A DNA stretch of 64,000 nucleotides from positions 2,294,001-2,358,000 of the forward strand of contig NZ_CP075185.1 in NCBI RefSeq assembly GCF_020510685.1, given 5' to 3'. The notes below the pieces were generated by a model. That model did no database searches, was not told the origin of the DNA, and worked only from the letters and a program-made list of their open reading frames with translations. The DNA comes from Dechloromonas denitrificans. Lineage in GTDB: Bacteria > Pseudomonadota > Gammaproteobacteria > Burkholderiales > Rhodocyclaceae. A program made the translations under genes and the position numbers. This document shows positions 47,165 to 56,062 of the stretch, piece by piece (the first letter of the stretch is position 1; each line of letters begins with the position of its first letter).

Positions 47165-48169
47165 TTACTTGATGTAGATCTGGTCGAAGACGCCACCATC
47201 GTCGAAGTGGTCCTTCTGCACCTTGGTCCAGCCGCCGAATTCCTTGTCGATGGTCACCAGCTTCAGCTTGGCGAACTGCTTGGCATACTTGGCAGCAACC
47301 TTGGCATCGGTCGGACGGTAGAAGTTCTTGCCGGCGATGTCCTGACCTTCTGCGGAATACAGGTAGTTCAGGTATTCGGTTGCGACCTTGCGGGTGCCCT
47401 TCTTGTCGACGATCTTGTCGACCACGGCGACCGGCGGCTCAGCCAGGATGGAGACAGACGGGGTGACGATCTCAAACTTGTCCGGACCGAGTTCCTTGAC
47501 GGACAGGTAGGCTTCGTTCTCCCAGGCAATCAGCACGTCGCCGATGTTCCTTTCGACGAAGGTGGTCGTCGAGCCACGTGCGCCGGAGTCGAGCACCTTC
47601 ACGTTGCCATAGAGCTTCTTGACGAATTCCTTGGCAGTGGCATCGCTGCCCCCCGGCAGTTGCTTGGCATAAGCCCAGGCAGCCAGATAATTCCAGCGGG
47701 CGCCGCCGGATGTCTTCGGATTAGGGGTAACAACCTCAATACCCGGTTTGACCAGATCGCCCCAGTCCTTGATGCCCTTCGGGTTGCCCTTGCGGACGAG
47801 GAGGACGATGGTCGAGGTATACGGCGAGGCGTTCAGCGGAAACTTCTTCTGCCAGTCCTTGGCCAGCAGATTGGCATTGGCCACTGCATCGATATCACCG
47901 CCCAAAGCCAGCGTGACAACATCGGCATCCAGACCGTCGATGACAGCGCGGGCCTGCTTGCCGGAACCACCATGGGCGGCCTTGATGGTCACCGTTTCGC
48001 CGGTCTTGGCTTTCCAGTGTTTGGCAAAGGCAGCGTTGTATTCCTGATAGAGTTCGCGCGTCGGATCGTAGGAGACGTTGAGCAGATTGACGTCAGCGAA
48101 GGCGTTGCCGCCGAAGGCAAGGCCAAGAGCCAGTGCAATCAGGCCGCGGCGGGTGTTGTTGAACTGCAT
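47165..48169 (-). CDS. sbp: Periplasmic sulfate-binding protein
   Basis: 334 residues. Signal peptide ([16 protein letters not shown]), then [21 protein letters not shown], the family start. The sulfate-contact region is [20 protein letters not shown]. Further family blocks are [20 protein letters not shown] and [16 protein letters not shown]. Delivers sulfate to CysTW. Preceded by an AT-rich leader (48215-48260), where a CysB-type activator might bind, but I cannot identify a definite site. Confidence 0.95.
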   Translation of the reverse strand: MQFNNTRRGLIALALGLAFGGNAFADVNLLNVSYDPTRELYQEYNAAFAKHWKAKTGETVTIKAAHGGSGKQARAVIDGLDADVVTLALGGDIDAVANANLLAKDWQKKFPLNASPYTSTIVLLVRKGNPKGIKDWGDLVKPGIEVVTPNPKTSGGARWNYLAAWAYAKQLPGGSDATAKEFVKKLYGNVKVLDSGARGSTTTFVERNIGDVLIAWENEAYLSVKELGPDKFEIVTPSVSILAEPPVAVVDKIVDKKGTRKVATEYLNYLYSAEGQDIAGKNFYRPTDAKVAAKYAKQFAKLKLVTIDKEFGGWTKVQKDHFDDGGVFDQIYIK

Positions 48170-48295
48170 TTGCGAATTCCCTGTCTAGTTATGGAACCTT
48201 CAATTTACGGAAGGCCATCCGACAGTAAAACGATGTTATTTTTATTTGTTTATACAAGGCAGCCGAATACGCTTCTTGATCGGCGGCGAAGACAA

Positions 48296-48323
48296 AAAAC
48301 GGGCACTCTTAGGTGCCCGTTTT
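48296..48323 (-). terminator. Intrinsic terminator of the rhodanese-to-redoxin operon
   Basis: AAAACGGGCAC (48296-48306) pairs with GTGCCCGTTTT (48313-48323). On the minus strand it is followed by TTGTC with a T-rich right arm. Lies 29 bases after the redoxin stop. Confidence 0.85.
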
Positions 48324-48352
48324 GTTCTCGAGTCGGGGCATGTCCCCAACCG

Positions 48353-49003
48353 TCAATTGGCGTATTTGACGGTGCACCCGTAAGGCTGGGTGCTGGCATG
48401 GGCAGGCTTCTTGCCGCCGGCCAGATCGTTCAGCGCCAGCTTGACATAATTGTCGGCCTTGGCGATATCGTCCTTCTTGATGGAAGCGACACTGTCGATA
48501 CCGCCCTTGTAAACCAGCTTACCGTCCGGATTGACGATGAAGATATGCGGCGTCGTGACCGCTTCGTAGAGCCGACCGACCTTGCCGTCGGGATCGAGAA
48601 CCGTGCCGGTCGGGGCCGCGCCGCGATCAACGTTGAGCTTGAGCGCGGTCGCGCCGTCGACATGTCCCTGCTTGCCCGGCGCCGAGGAAATCACCTGCAG
48701 CCAGACGATGCCCTTGCCGACGGCATCCTTCTGCAAGGATGGAATATTGCCGCTCTCGTAATGCTTCTTGACGAACGGACAATCATGGTTGGTCCATTCC
48801 AGCACCACGGTCTTGCCACGATACTGCTCAAGGCTGATCGTGCCGCCGCTGGCGGCCGGCGCACTGAAAGTCGGTGCCGGCTGGTCGAGATTGGCCACGG
48901 CACAGGCAGAACTCGTGACGAGCGCAAAGGAAAGGCCGGCGGCTATGGCCCAAACGGATTTTCTTTGGGGCGCGGTCGCCCCCAAAAAAGGGTTGAGTTT
49001 CAT
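48353..49003 (-). CDS. Periplasmic redoxin (AhpC/TSA-like)
   Basis: 216 residues. Signal peptide (WAIAAGLSFALVTSSACA). Thioredoxin-fold domain with LDQPAPTFSAPAASGGTISL, the redox centre NHDCPFVKKHY (a single Cys, CPF-V in place of CxxC) and TPHIFIVNPDGKLVYKGGID. A further Cys is near the C-terminus (QPYGCTVKY). ATGA overlap with the dsbD stop: it is probably the partner reduced by that DsbD. Confidence 0.88.
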   Translation of the reverse strand: MKLNPFLGATAPQRKSVWAIAAGLSFALVTSSACAVANLDQPAPTFSAPAASGGTISLEQYRGKTVVLEWTNHDCPFVKKHYESGNIPSLQKDAVGKGIVWLQVISSAPGKQGHVDGATALKLNVDRGAAPTGTVLDPDGKVGRLYEAVTTPHIFIVNPDGKLVYKGGIDSVASIKKDDIAKADNYVKLALNDLAGGKKPAHASTQPYGCTVKYAN

Positions 49004-51165
49004 GAAGACTCCTTCTGGATAGTTGGGGATAAAACGGGAAGCAAGGTTTGACGGACCGTGTCGGGGGTCAGCAACTGTGGTAGCACGACCGGCTTGCTGT
49101 CGGCCCCCGGCGGGTAATAGACATAGAGCGGCACGCCGCTTCGCCCGAACTCACCGAGATAGGCCGTGATTTGCCGGTCCTGATTGGTCCAGTCGCCTTT
49201 CAGGTAGACGATGCCGCTGGCCTTGAAAGCCTCGATTACCGAGCTATCGCTCAGGGCTACCCGCTCGTTGACCAGACAGCTGATGCACCAGGCAGCGGTC
49301 ATGTTCACGAATGCCGGCTTCCCTGCCTGACGCAATTCGCGTAACCGTTCTGCCGAATATGGCTGCCAGTGTTTTTCGCTGGCCTCGCTGGCGACAGGCG
49401 ATCCAGAGAGTACAGCCACGGCATCGACACCGAAACCGCCACCGACCAGCGCGACGAAAACAGCCAGTGCCGCAAAGCCCGCGCCGCCGTGCCGGGTCCA
49501 TGAACTTCCCCGACGTGTCACCGCATACAACCAGCCGGCCAACCCAATCAGCACCATGCCCCCAAGCGCGACCAGAACGGCATTCGGCCCGCCCTGCTGG
49601 GCCAGCACCCAGACCAGCCAGACCGCCGCACCGTACATCGGGAAAGCCAGCGCCTCCTTGACCCGCTCCATCCAGACACCGGGCCTTGGCAACAGACGCT
49701 GCAAACGTGGCCAGGTGGTCAACAACAAATACGGAAAAGCCAGTCCCAGCCCGAGACTGAGGAAAATCGCCAGCAGCCCCGGCGCCGACTGGCTCAGCGC
49801 GTAGCCGATGGCGGCGCCCATGAACGGCGCAGTACATGGCGTGGCGACGATGGTTGCCAGCCCGCCGGTGAAGAAACTGCCGCTGTAACCGCCGCGTGCG
49901 GCCAGCGAGGAGCCGACACCGACGGTCGAAGCGCCGATGGTGAACAAGCCGGACAGATTGAGGCCGACACCGAACATCAGATAAGCGACGATGAGGACGA
50001 AAATTGGCGACTGGTATTGAAAGCCCCAGCCAATTGCCAGGCCGCCAGCCTTGAGCAGGATCAGTACGCCGGCCAGCAAGGCGAAGCTGAACAACACCCC
50101 GGCCGTGTAGGCCAGGCCCTGCAAGCGTTTCTGCAGCGGCGAATATTCGGCGTGTTTCAGCAAGGACAGCGCCTTGATCGACAGCACCGGGAAGACGCAG
50201 GGCATCAGGTTGAGGACGATGCCGCCGAGAAAGGCGAACAGCATGGCCGCCGCGACACCAAGGTCCCCCTGGCCGGCGGCAGAAGCCTTCGGCGCGACCA
50301 GCTCGAAACCGATCAGGCGTTCGCCATCCGGCATCGCCTCGCCGATGACCAGCACACCGCGCAGCGTTTCGCCCAGCGCTGATGAATCGTTAGTGGCCGG
50401 CAAATTTAGCCTGAGCACCCGGCCGTCGACGGCAAAGTGCTGTCCTGCGCTGTGGTTGATCGTGCCCCACTGTTCGGGATAGAACCAGGCACTGCTAATT
50501 TTCGCCTGGGCGATGCGCTCGCTGTCCAACCGAAGTTGCAACGAGCCGTCCTCGGTCCGGACAAAACTGCTCTCGCCCGGCGCGGCCAGCGGCAAACGAC
50601 CGACCGCCCGCGAGATAACCGGGCTGCCCGCCCCACTTTGGGGATTGCTGGCTACTACCGGCAGAGCGAGGCCGAGTTCGACCTCCTCGGGAATGCACTC
50701 TTCCTGACAAACCAGCCAGTTGACCGTGGCCCGCAGGACAAAATGCCCGCCGACAGGAATATCGGCAGGCACTTTGAGCCGGCTCAGCAGCGTTACTTCG
50801 CCCTCGTAGCCATAATTGGTCACCGGCCCCATGGCAATGCGTCCCGGTACCGGCCATTCGATTTCCCCGGCTTCAGCCCCCTTCGGTAACACCCAGTCGA
50901 TGCGGGTGGGCACCCCGGAGTCGCCCGGATTGCGCCAGTAGGTATGCCAATGCGGAATGATCTGCTGCTGAACGCCGAGCAGGATTTCAGATCCCGGCTG
51001 CACCGCATCGAGCGATGCGACCAGCGTGGCCCGGACATGTGGCGTAGCCACCGAAACCGGCGGTGTACCGGCCGCTTCGGCACCGCTCATGGCCAGCCCG
51101 GCCAGCACCAGCCAGCCGGTGCGACGCCGCAGGAATCGTGAAACAAATTGCATCACCCTGACCAT
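49000..51165 (-). CDS. dsbD: DsbD-type thiol:disulfide interchange protein
   Basis: 721 residues from ATG 51165; ATG 51153 is an alternative. The periplasmic N-terminal domain has a VCQEECIPEEV cysteine pair. About eight membrane helices include the redox-active cysteines in LNLMPCVFPVL and VATPCTAPFMG. The C-terminal thioredoxin domain has CISC (MTAAWCISCLVNERV). Moves electrons from cytoplasmic thioredoxin to periplasmic proteins. The long N-terminal domain is of the ScsB-like kind. Genes either side encode a redoxin and a haem-binding-like protein. Confidence 0.93.
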   Translation of the reverse strand: MVRVMQFVSRFLRRRTGWLVLAGLAMSGAEAAGTPPVSVATPHVRATLVASLDAVQPGSEILLGVQQQIIPHWHTYWRNPGDSGVPTRIDWVLPKGAEAGEIEWPVPGRIAMGPVTNYGYEGEVTLLSRLKVPADIPVGGHFVLRATVNWLVCQEECIPEEVELGLALPVVASNPQSGAGSPVISRAVGRLPLAAPGESSFVRTEDGSLQLRLDSERIAQAKISSAWFYPEQWGTINHSAGQHFAVDGRVLRLNLPATNDSSALGETLRGVLVIGEAMPDGERLIGFELVAPKASAAGQGDLGVAAAMLFAFLGGIVLNLMPCVFPVLSIKALSLLKHAEYSPLQKRLQGLAYTAGVLFSFALLAGVLILLKAGGLAIGWGFQYQSPIFVLIVAYLMFGVGLNLSGLFTIGASTVGVGSSLAARGGYSGSFFTGGLATIVATPCTAPFMGAAIGYALSQSAPGLLAIFLSLGLGLAFPYLLLTTWPRLQRLLPRPGVWMERVKEALAFPMYGAAVWLVWVLAQQGGPNAVLVALGGMVLIGLAGWLYAVTRRGSSWTRHGGAGFAALAVFVALVGGGFGVDAVAVLSGSPVASEASEKHWQPYSAERLRELRQAGKPAFVNMTAAWCISCLVNERVALSDSSVIEAFKASGIVYLKGDWTNQDRQITAYLGEFGRSGVPLYVYYPPGADSKPVVLPQLLTPDTVRQTLLPVLSPTIQKESS

Positions 51166-51197
51166 GATCACTTGCCGAGTTGAACCGAAAATACCGA

Positions 51198-51707
51198 TCA
51201 GCGCAGGCGTCCTTGAATCTTCTGCACGCCGACCAGGCCACACTCTTCATCGACATTGCTGCCGCGAGCACCACCGACACCGACGGCACCAACGACTTCA
51301 CCGCCCACCGACAACAGCACACCACCGGCACGGGCATTGAAGTTAGTGTTGGCAGCAATCTTGTCGGCGAGTTCCTTGTCGGTCTTGACCCGCTCAGCCA
51401 ATTGGCTGGTCGGCGCTTTGAAAGTCAGCGCCGTCACCGCCTTGTTGGTACTGGAACTGACACCGCGTGGCGAGGCACCGTCGGTAGCCAGCAGCACCCG
51501 CAGGACACCGGCGGAATCGACAACACTGACCGCAGCCTTCTGGTCACGTGCCTTGCAGGAGTCGATAGCCGCTTGGGCGGCTTCAAGCGCCAGTTCAAAT
51601 GATGGGCCGCGGGCTGGCGGCGCGGGAGTGGCCGGAGCGGTTTGGGCAAACACGCTCGACGCGGCGCACAGCAACGCGGCGCAGGCGAGCAGTTGGTTCT
51701 TTTTCAT
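51198..51707 (-). CDS. GlcG/HbpS-like secreted protein (DUF336, haem-binding family)
   Basis: 169 residues from ATG 51707 (MKKNQLLACAALLCAASSVFA). Mature protein with the DUF336 fold: LALEAAQAAIDSCKARDQKA, VSVVDSAGVLRVLLATDGAS, NKAVTALTFKAPTSQLAERV, and the glycine-rich end GGEVVGAVGVGGARGSNVDEEC. Family members include the haem-degrading HbpS and GlcG. Periplasmic. The substrate is not given by sequence. Confidence 0.85.
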   Translation of the reverse strand: MKKNQLLACAALLCAASSVFAQTAPATPAPPARGPSFELALEAAQAAIDSCKARDQKAAVSVVDSAGVLRVLLATDGASPRGVSSSTNKAVTALTFKAPTSQLAERVKTDKELADKIAANTNFNARAGGVLLSVGGEVVGAVGVGGARGSNVDEECGLVGVQKIQGRLR

Positions 51708-51758
51708 ACTTCGATTTCTCCAGGTCAGATCGTTGAAATGCATTGCCACGGCCGCCGA

Positions 51759-52331
51759 TCAAGCCGGTGGCTTCTTGGCATTCGGGTACCAGAATTTCAC
51801 GTGGCAGCTTTCGCAGGCTTGCTGAATCCGGCTGCCGGCCTCCAGCAGTCCGGCCACGCTCTTCGCATCAATCGCCTTCAAGGCAAGTTCGGCGACGTCG
51901 TGAAAACGATTCGCCTCCCCGGCAAAGCCGGCCTGATCCTTGCGGATTGCCTGTTGCGACTCTTCGGCCGAGAGGATGCCCGGCACATGGGCATCCTCCA
52001 CCTTGCCTCCGGCAGCGACCACGGCACGCCCCGGAATCAACAGCAGGTTGGCCGACTCGAGGAGCGTAATGGCCTGTTTGCGAACTGCCAGCCATTCCTC
52101 ATCGGTACGCGGTTGTTTCTCCACCAGGCCATCCTTGCTCAACTCCGTGCCCACCGCCTCCCACACCCCGTCGGCCGCTGGATCGACGATGGATACCATC
52201 AGATCCTGAACGGTAGCCGTCGTTTTGAATGCCGGGACAGCGATCTCAGGTGGCGATGCCGGCTTGTCGCAAGCAGCCAGCCCCCCAAGCAGAAAAGCCG
52301 ACAGCAGCAGGCGCCGGGTCAAAGTACTCAT
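51759..52331 (-). CDS. Lipoprotein with C-terminal haem c motif (cytochrome c'-like)
   Basis: 190 residues from ATG 52331 (MSTLTRRLLLSAFLLGG). Lipobox LLGGLAACDK. Mostly helical body, with CESCH near the C-terminus (IQQACESCHVKFWYPNAKK), the layout of class II cytochromes. Two helices (ATVQDLMVSIVDPAADGVWE and the region around RKDQAGFAGEANRFHDVAEL) match that fold. Predicted membrane-bound periplasmic electron carrier within the rhodanese/DsbD operon. Confidence 0.8.
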   Translation of the reverse strand: MSTLTRRLLLSAFLLGGLAACDKPASPPEIAVPAFKTTATVQDLMVSIVDPAADGVWEAVGTELSKDGLVEKQPRTDEEWLAVRKQAITLLESANLLLIPGRAVVAAGGKVEDAHVPGILSAEESQQAIRKDQAGFAGEANRFHDVAELALKAIDAKSVAGLLEAGSRIQQACESCHVKFWYPNAKKPPA

Positions 52332-52341
52332 CGCGATGTCC

Positions 52342-52815
52342 TTAAATGAAGCCAATAGCGCGACCGGTCACGCCGACACCGAACCAGAGAAGGATGGAGA
52401 GCACGACGCTCGCCTTGGCCAGCACCGGATTCGGGTTCTCGCGGGTAGTCACCCGGCGATACAGGGTGACCTGCAGGAGCACGGCAGCAGCCAGCAGCCA
52501 GATCTTCGCGACAAATGCCGGATTGGTGTAGTAAAGGAGCGGCGCCGAAAGGAACATCAGAATTCCGCTGATAACGGCAAAGGCGAGGCCTGCCCAGATC
52601 AGCCGCGTCGGTTCCTTGGCGACCTGCGGAATGGATAGCCCAGTCAGGGCAAAGCCGCTTAGACGCAGGTTGATGAGAATGACGGAAGCCAGCAGGAAGA
52701 CGAACCCCAAGACATGAAAAACTTGGGCCGCAGCACCGACCAGATGGTCCGTCTTGCCGATCGCATAGCCCAGGGGGCTATTCTGCAATGCGGTAAGCAC
52801 TTCTAAGGTTGACAT
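52342..52815 (-). CDS. Four-helix membrane protein, DUF6644-like, copy 1
   Basis: 157 residues with four predicted membrane helices. Blocks AAAQVFHVLGFVFLLASVILINLRLSG and VISGILMFLSAPLLYYTNPAFVAKIWLLAAA, given here only in part, correspond to those in the next gene. A His in the first helix (QVFHVLG) could be a haem ligand in a cytochrome-b-like bundle (inference). The family assignment is from memory of the pattern and is uncertain. Confidence 0.7.
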   Translation of the reverse strand: MSTLEVLTALQNSPLGYAIGKTDHLVGAAAQVFHVLGFVFLLASVILINLRLSGFALTGLSIPQVAKEPTRLIWAGLAFAVISGILMFLSAPLLYYTNPAFVAKIWLLAAAVLLQVTLYRRVTTRENPNPVLAKASVVLSILLWFGVGVTGRAIGFI

Positions 52816-52854
52816 GGAATTTCTCCGAAAATTGAATAACCCGACTCGCCAGGC

Positions 52855-53349
52855 TCAGGGAAGGTAGGGAATGAGGCGACCGGCAATAATCACAGCCCCC
52901 CACGAAAACAGCGAGGCCAGACCGGCATAGCGGATATTGGCCGGCAACACGGCATGGTTCTCGAGCACCGGGGGCTGCCGCGCCAGTCTCAACTCGAAAT
53001 ACAGTGCATTGACTCCGGCAATCGCGATGAACAGGAACTTCACGGGAAAAGCCGGACTGACTATGACGGTCGCCGCCTCGGACCAGAAAAGCAGGAAGCC
53101 GGAAATGAAGATCACCACAAAGCCGCCGATAACAAGGCCGCGTAGCTGATGCAGCAGATCGGGAATCGGAACGTTCTTCAGGATGACCCCGACCAGTCGG
53201 AGGTCAATCAGGAAGATAAGCCCGACCGACACGGACAAACCGATCAAATGAATGGCCTCGATCAGCGGAAAGGCATACGCCGATTCGGCAAGCGCCACAC
53301 CCGGTGCCGACGACTGCAAGGCTTGGGCAAGCTCAAGAATGAGTGACAT
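52855..53349 (-). CDS. Four-helix membrane protein, DUF6644-like, copy 2
   Basis: 164 residues with four helices, clearly a paralogue of copy 1: EAIHLIGLSVSVGLIFLIDL matches its first helix, with His in the same place. FISGFLLFWSEAATVIVSPAF matches the ISGILMFLSAP region, and KFLFIAIAGVNALYFE the third helix. A tandem pair of diverged membrane proteins suggests a heterodimer. The gene lies 64 bases after the rhodanese-like gene. Confidence 0.7.
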   Translation of the reverse strand: MSLILELAQALQSSAPGVALAESAYAFPLIEAIHLIGLSVSVGLIFLIDLRLVGVILKNVPIPDLLHQLRGLVIGGFVVIFISGFLLFWSEAATVIVSPAFPVKFLFIAIAGVNALYFELRLARQPPVLENHAVLPANIRYAGLASLFSWGAVIIAGRLIPYLP

Positions 53350-53413
53350 GATGAATTCTCCTATTGGCCAGCCGTGACCTCACCGCCCCGGCTGGCGCAG
53401 CTCATTTTCAGGA

Positions 53414-53863
53414 TTAGTTCGCGGCCTGTTTCGGTTGGGGCGGGGCAATCTTGGTCAGCGTGCCGCCCTCGGCTTCGTAATCCTGCGCACCGACCGCGCC
53501 AGCAACCTTGAAGCCTTTTTCAGCCAGCAAATCAGCCGAGCGACCGGCACGGCCTGCATGATTGGAAACCGTCACCACGCTACGATCCTTCGGGATGAAG
53601 GCAAGACTCTTTTCCAGATCCTTGGCCTGAATGCTCAGATAGACAGGGAATCCACCGTTATTAATCAGCTCGTCAGGACGACGCACATCGATGACGACCA
53701 ACTGATCGGGCTTGGCCAGCAAGGCGTCGAACTGCGCCCGATTGAGCTTGGGCGACTTGGCCTTGTACGTCGGAACCGCACCGCCACCCGCCTGCTGGGC
53801 GGAAACAAACGAACTGCTAGCTGCCAGCGCCGCCATGACCAGAAGATTAAGAAATTTTTTCAT
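53414..53863 (-). CDS. Secreted rhodanese-like protein lacking the catalytic cysteine
   Basis: 149 residues from ATG 53863. Signal peptide (LLVMAALAASSSFVSA). Rhodanese fold with QLVVIDVRRPDELINNGGFP and KGFKVAGAVGAQDYEAEGGTL. The active-site loop, which normally reads Cys-R-x-G-x-R-S, is VSNHAGRAGRSADLL here, and there is no cysteine anywhere in the protein. It therefore cannot act as a sulfurtransferase and may be a binding module. First gene of its operon. Confidence 0.85.
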   Translation of the reverse strand: MKKFLNLLVMAALAASSSFVSAQQAGGGAVPTYKAKSPKLNRAQFDALLAKPDQLVVIDVRRPDELINNGGFPVYLSIQAKDLEKSLAFIPKDRSVVTVSNHAGRAGRSADLLAEKGFKVAGAVGAQDYEAEGGTLTKIAPPQPKQAAN

Positions 53864-54285
53864 GATGTTCTCCACTGTTTCGGTTGAATCACTTGCACAC
53901 CCGGCGCCAATCGTCGAATGAAGTGACTTGAGTTTCGTCTGGCCAATAATTGCCAGCCTGGCTGGGGTGAGTGCAGCTATCGTGCCACCCAGGAAAACAA
54001 CCGGATCGGGCAAGGCAAGGAGGTTTAAAAAACCAAACAAGCAACTGATAACAATGTCTTTTATTTGACCGCGTACCTTGCCATTGGGGAAACATGATTC
54101 TGCCGGCAGGCCGCCAACCAACAATCGGTTGCTGAATTGGCAGCACCCAAAAACAGGCCGATGCTTCGCCAACAACACCCCCTGACGGAGAAGCCCCGGC
54201 CGGACCATCAACTAGAACAATTTCGACATATGCTTCGATTTTTTTCATCGTTTGCCGCATCGGCCCGGCTCGCTACCATGTGCCC
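53864..54285. other. Intergenic region upstream of the rhodanese-like gene
   Basis: 422 bases without a convincing gene. Near its left end lies a sigma-54-like element (53895-53909). An imperfect palindrome TGGCCAATAATTGCCA lies at 53940-53955. The rest shows nothing clear, and codon patterns in its open frames look non-coding. Confidence 0.55.
53895..53909 (-). promoter_or_regulatory. Weaker sigma-54 promoter candidate of the rhodanese operon
   Basis: Minus strand TGGCGCCGGGTGTGC: GG and GC ten bases apart, but with two departures from TGGCAC-N5-TTGC. It lies about 32 bases before the start codon, so the transcript leader would be short. Confidence 0.45.
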
Positions 54286-54756
54286 ATGAGCGATATCAAC
54301 ACCCTGCGCCGCGTGCTGCGCGAAAGCCGTACATTGGCCATCGTCGGACTCTCCGCCGACTGGTTCCGCCCGTCCAACTTCGCTGCCAAATACATGCAGG
54401 CGCACAGTTACCGGATCATTCCGGTGAACCCGAAATACGACGAGATTCTCGGCGAGAAGTGCTACCCCGAGCTGGCGGCCATTCCCGAGCCGGTCGATCT
54501 GGTCGACGTCTTCAGGAAGCCGGCCGACGCCCCGGCCATCGCCCGCCAAGCGGTGGCCATCGGCGCGAAGACCCTGTGGCTGCAGATCGGCGTGATCAAC
54601 GACGAGGCCGTACAGATCGCCGAAGCAGCTGGTCTGACCGTGGTCATGGATCGTTGCGTCAAGATCGAATACGCCCGCCTGTTCGGCGGACTCAACTGGT
54701 TCGGGGTCAATACCCGGCTGATTTCCTCCCGCCGGCCGACCTGGCTGCCCCACTGA
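54286..54756 (+). CDS. CoA-binding domain protein (YccU-like)
   Basis: 156 residues from ATG 54286 (MSDINTLRRVLRES). Rossmann-type CoA-binding fold: TLAIVGLSADWFRPSNFAAKY, YRIIPVNPKYDEILGEKCYP, AAIPEPVDLVDVFRKPADAP, KTLWLQIGVINDEAV and DRCVKIEY. Small proteins of this family bind CoA; their role is unknown. Nine bases upstream of the sulfhydrylase gene, so co-transcribed with it. Confidence 0.9.
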   Translation: MSDINTLRRVLRESRTLAIVGLSADWFRPSNFAAKYMQAHSYRIIPVNPKYDEILGEKCYPELAAIPEPVDLVDVFRKPADAPAIARQAVAIGAKTLWLQIGVINDEAVQIAEAAGLTVVMDRCVKIEYARLFGGLNWFGVNTRLISSRRPTWLPH

Positions 54757-54765
54757 AAGTTACCG

Positions 54766-56046
54766 ATGGCTGATCACAATTACGGATTCGACACCCTCTG
54801 CCTGCACGCCGGCCAGATTCCCGATGCCGCCACCGGCAGCCGCGCCGTGCCCATCTACCAGACCACCTCCTACGTCTTCGACAGCCCGGAACACGCGGCC
54901 AGCCTGTTCAATTTGCAGACCTTCGGCAACGTCTACTCCCGCCTCTCCAACCCGACTGTCGCCGTCCTCGAGGAACGCATCGCGGCACTCGAAGACGGCC
55001 GCGCCGCGGTCGCCGTCGGCAGCGGCATGGCGGCGCAGATGATCGCCCTGCTCAACATCTGCGAGGCCGGCGACGAGATCGTCGCGGCGCGCACGCTGTA
55101 CGGCGGTACCCATACCCAGCTCGACGTCAATTTCCGCAAGCTCGGCATCAACACCATCTTCGTCGACTCGGACGCCCCGGAGAATTTCGCCCGCGCCATC
55201 ACGCCGAAGACCAAGGTGCTGTATGCCGAAACGCTCGGCAACCCGTCGCTCAACGTGCTCGACATCGAAGCCGTCGCAAAAATCGCCAACCAGGCCGGCC
55301 TGCCGCTGTTCATCGACAACACCTTCGCCAGCCCCTACCTGTGCCAGCCGTTCAAGTGGGGCGCGGCAATCAGCGTCCATTCGGCCACCAAGTTCATCGG
55401 CGGCCACGGCACGACGATGGGCGGCGTCATCGTCGAATCCGGCAAGTTCCCGTGGGACAACGGCAAGTTCGCGACGATGACCGAGCCGTCGCCGGGCTAC
55501 CACGGCGTGCGTTTCTTCGAGACTTTCGGCGATTTTGGCTTCACGATGAAATGCCGCATGGAAGGACTGCGCACCTTCGGCCCCGCCCTCTCCCCGTTCA
55601 ACGCCTTTCTGCTGTTGCAAGGCGTCGAAACCTTGCCGCTGCGCATGGAACGCCACTGCTCGAACGCGCTGGCCGTCGCCCGTTTCCTGCAGGACCATCC
55701 GAAGGTGGCGTGGGTCAATTACCCGGGACTCAAAGACAACCGCTATTACGACCTCGGGCAAAAATACCTGCCCAAGGGAGCCGGAGCCGTACTGAGCTTT
55801 GGCATCCGGGGTGGCGCCGTCGCCGGGCAGAAGTTCATCGACAGCGTCGAGTTCCTGTCGCACCTGGCCAATATCGGCGACGCCAAGACCCTGGTCATCC
55901 ACCCGGCGTCGACCACGCACCGTCAGTTGTCCGAAGCGCAACAGATCGCCGCCGGCGTGCCGCCTGACCTGATCCGCTTGTCGGTCGGCCTGGAAACGCT
56001 TGATGACATTCTCTGGGATATCGACCAGGCGCTGGCCAAATCCTGA
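54766..56046 (+). CDS. metY: O-acetylhomoserine sulfhydrylase
   Basis: 426 residues. PLP enzyme of the Cys/Met metabolism family that makes homocysteine directly from O-acetylhomoserine and sulfide. Blocks: DTLCLHAGQIPDAATGSRAVPIYQ (in part), YSRLSNPTVAVLEERIAALE, the PLP lysine in HSATKFIGGHGTT, and LVIHPASTTHRQLSEAQQ. The length (about 425) favours MetY over the shorter MetB/MetZ group. It consumes the sulfide that sulfate assimilation delivers. Confidence 0.93.
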   Translation: MADHNYGFDTLCLHAGQIPDAATGSRAVPIYQTTSYVFDSPEHAASLFNLQTFGNVYSRLSNPTVAVLEERIAALEDGRAAVAVGSGMAAQMIALLNICEAGDEIVAARTLYGGTHTQLDVNFRKLGINTIFVDSDAPENFARAITPKTKVLYAETLGNPSLNVLDIEAVAKIANQAGLPLFIDNTFASPYLCQPFKWGAAISVHSATKFIGGHGTTMGGVIVESGKFPWDNGKFATMTEPSPGYHGVRFFETFGDFGFTMKCRMEGLRTFGPALSPFNAFLLLQGVETLPLRMERHCSNALAVARFLQDHPKVAWVNYPGLKDNRYYDLGQKYLPKGAGAVLSFGIRGGAVAGQKFIDSVEFLSHLANIGDAKTLVIHPASTTHRQLSEAQQIAAGVPPDLIRLSVGLETLDDILWDIDQALAKS

Positions 56047-56062
56047 TTGGTCGAATTTGCTG

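Noticed and set aside
53889..54260. Possible gene upstream of the rhodanese-like gene
   Set aside because: No ribosome site, no family, mixed composition, and it overlaps the promoter area.
54757..54765. SAM- or homocysteine-responsive riboswitch before metY
   Set aside because: Only nine bases separate the upstream CoA-binding gene from metY, too short for a riboswitch.
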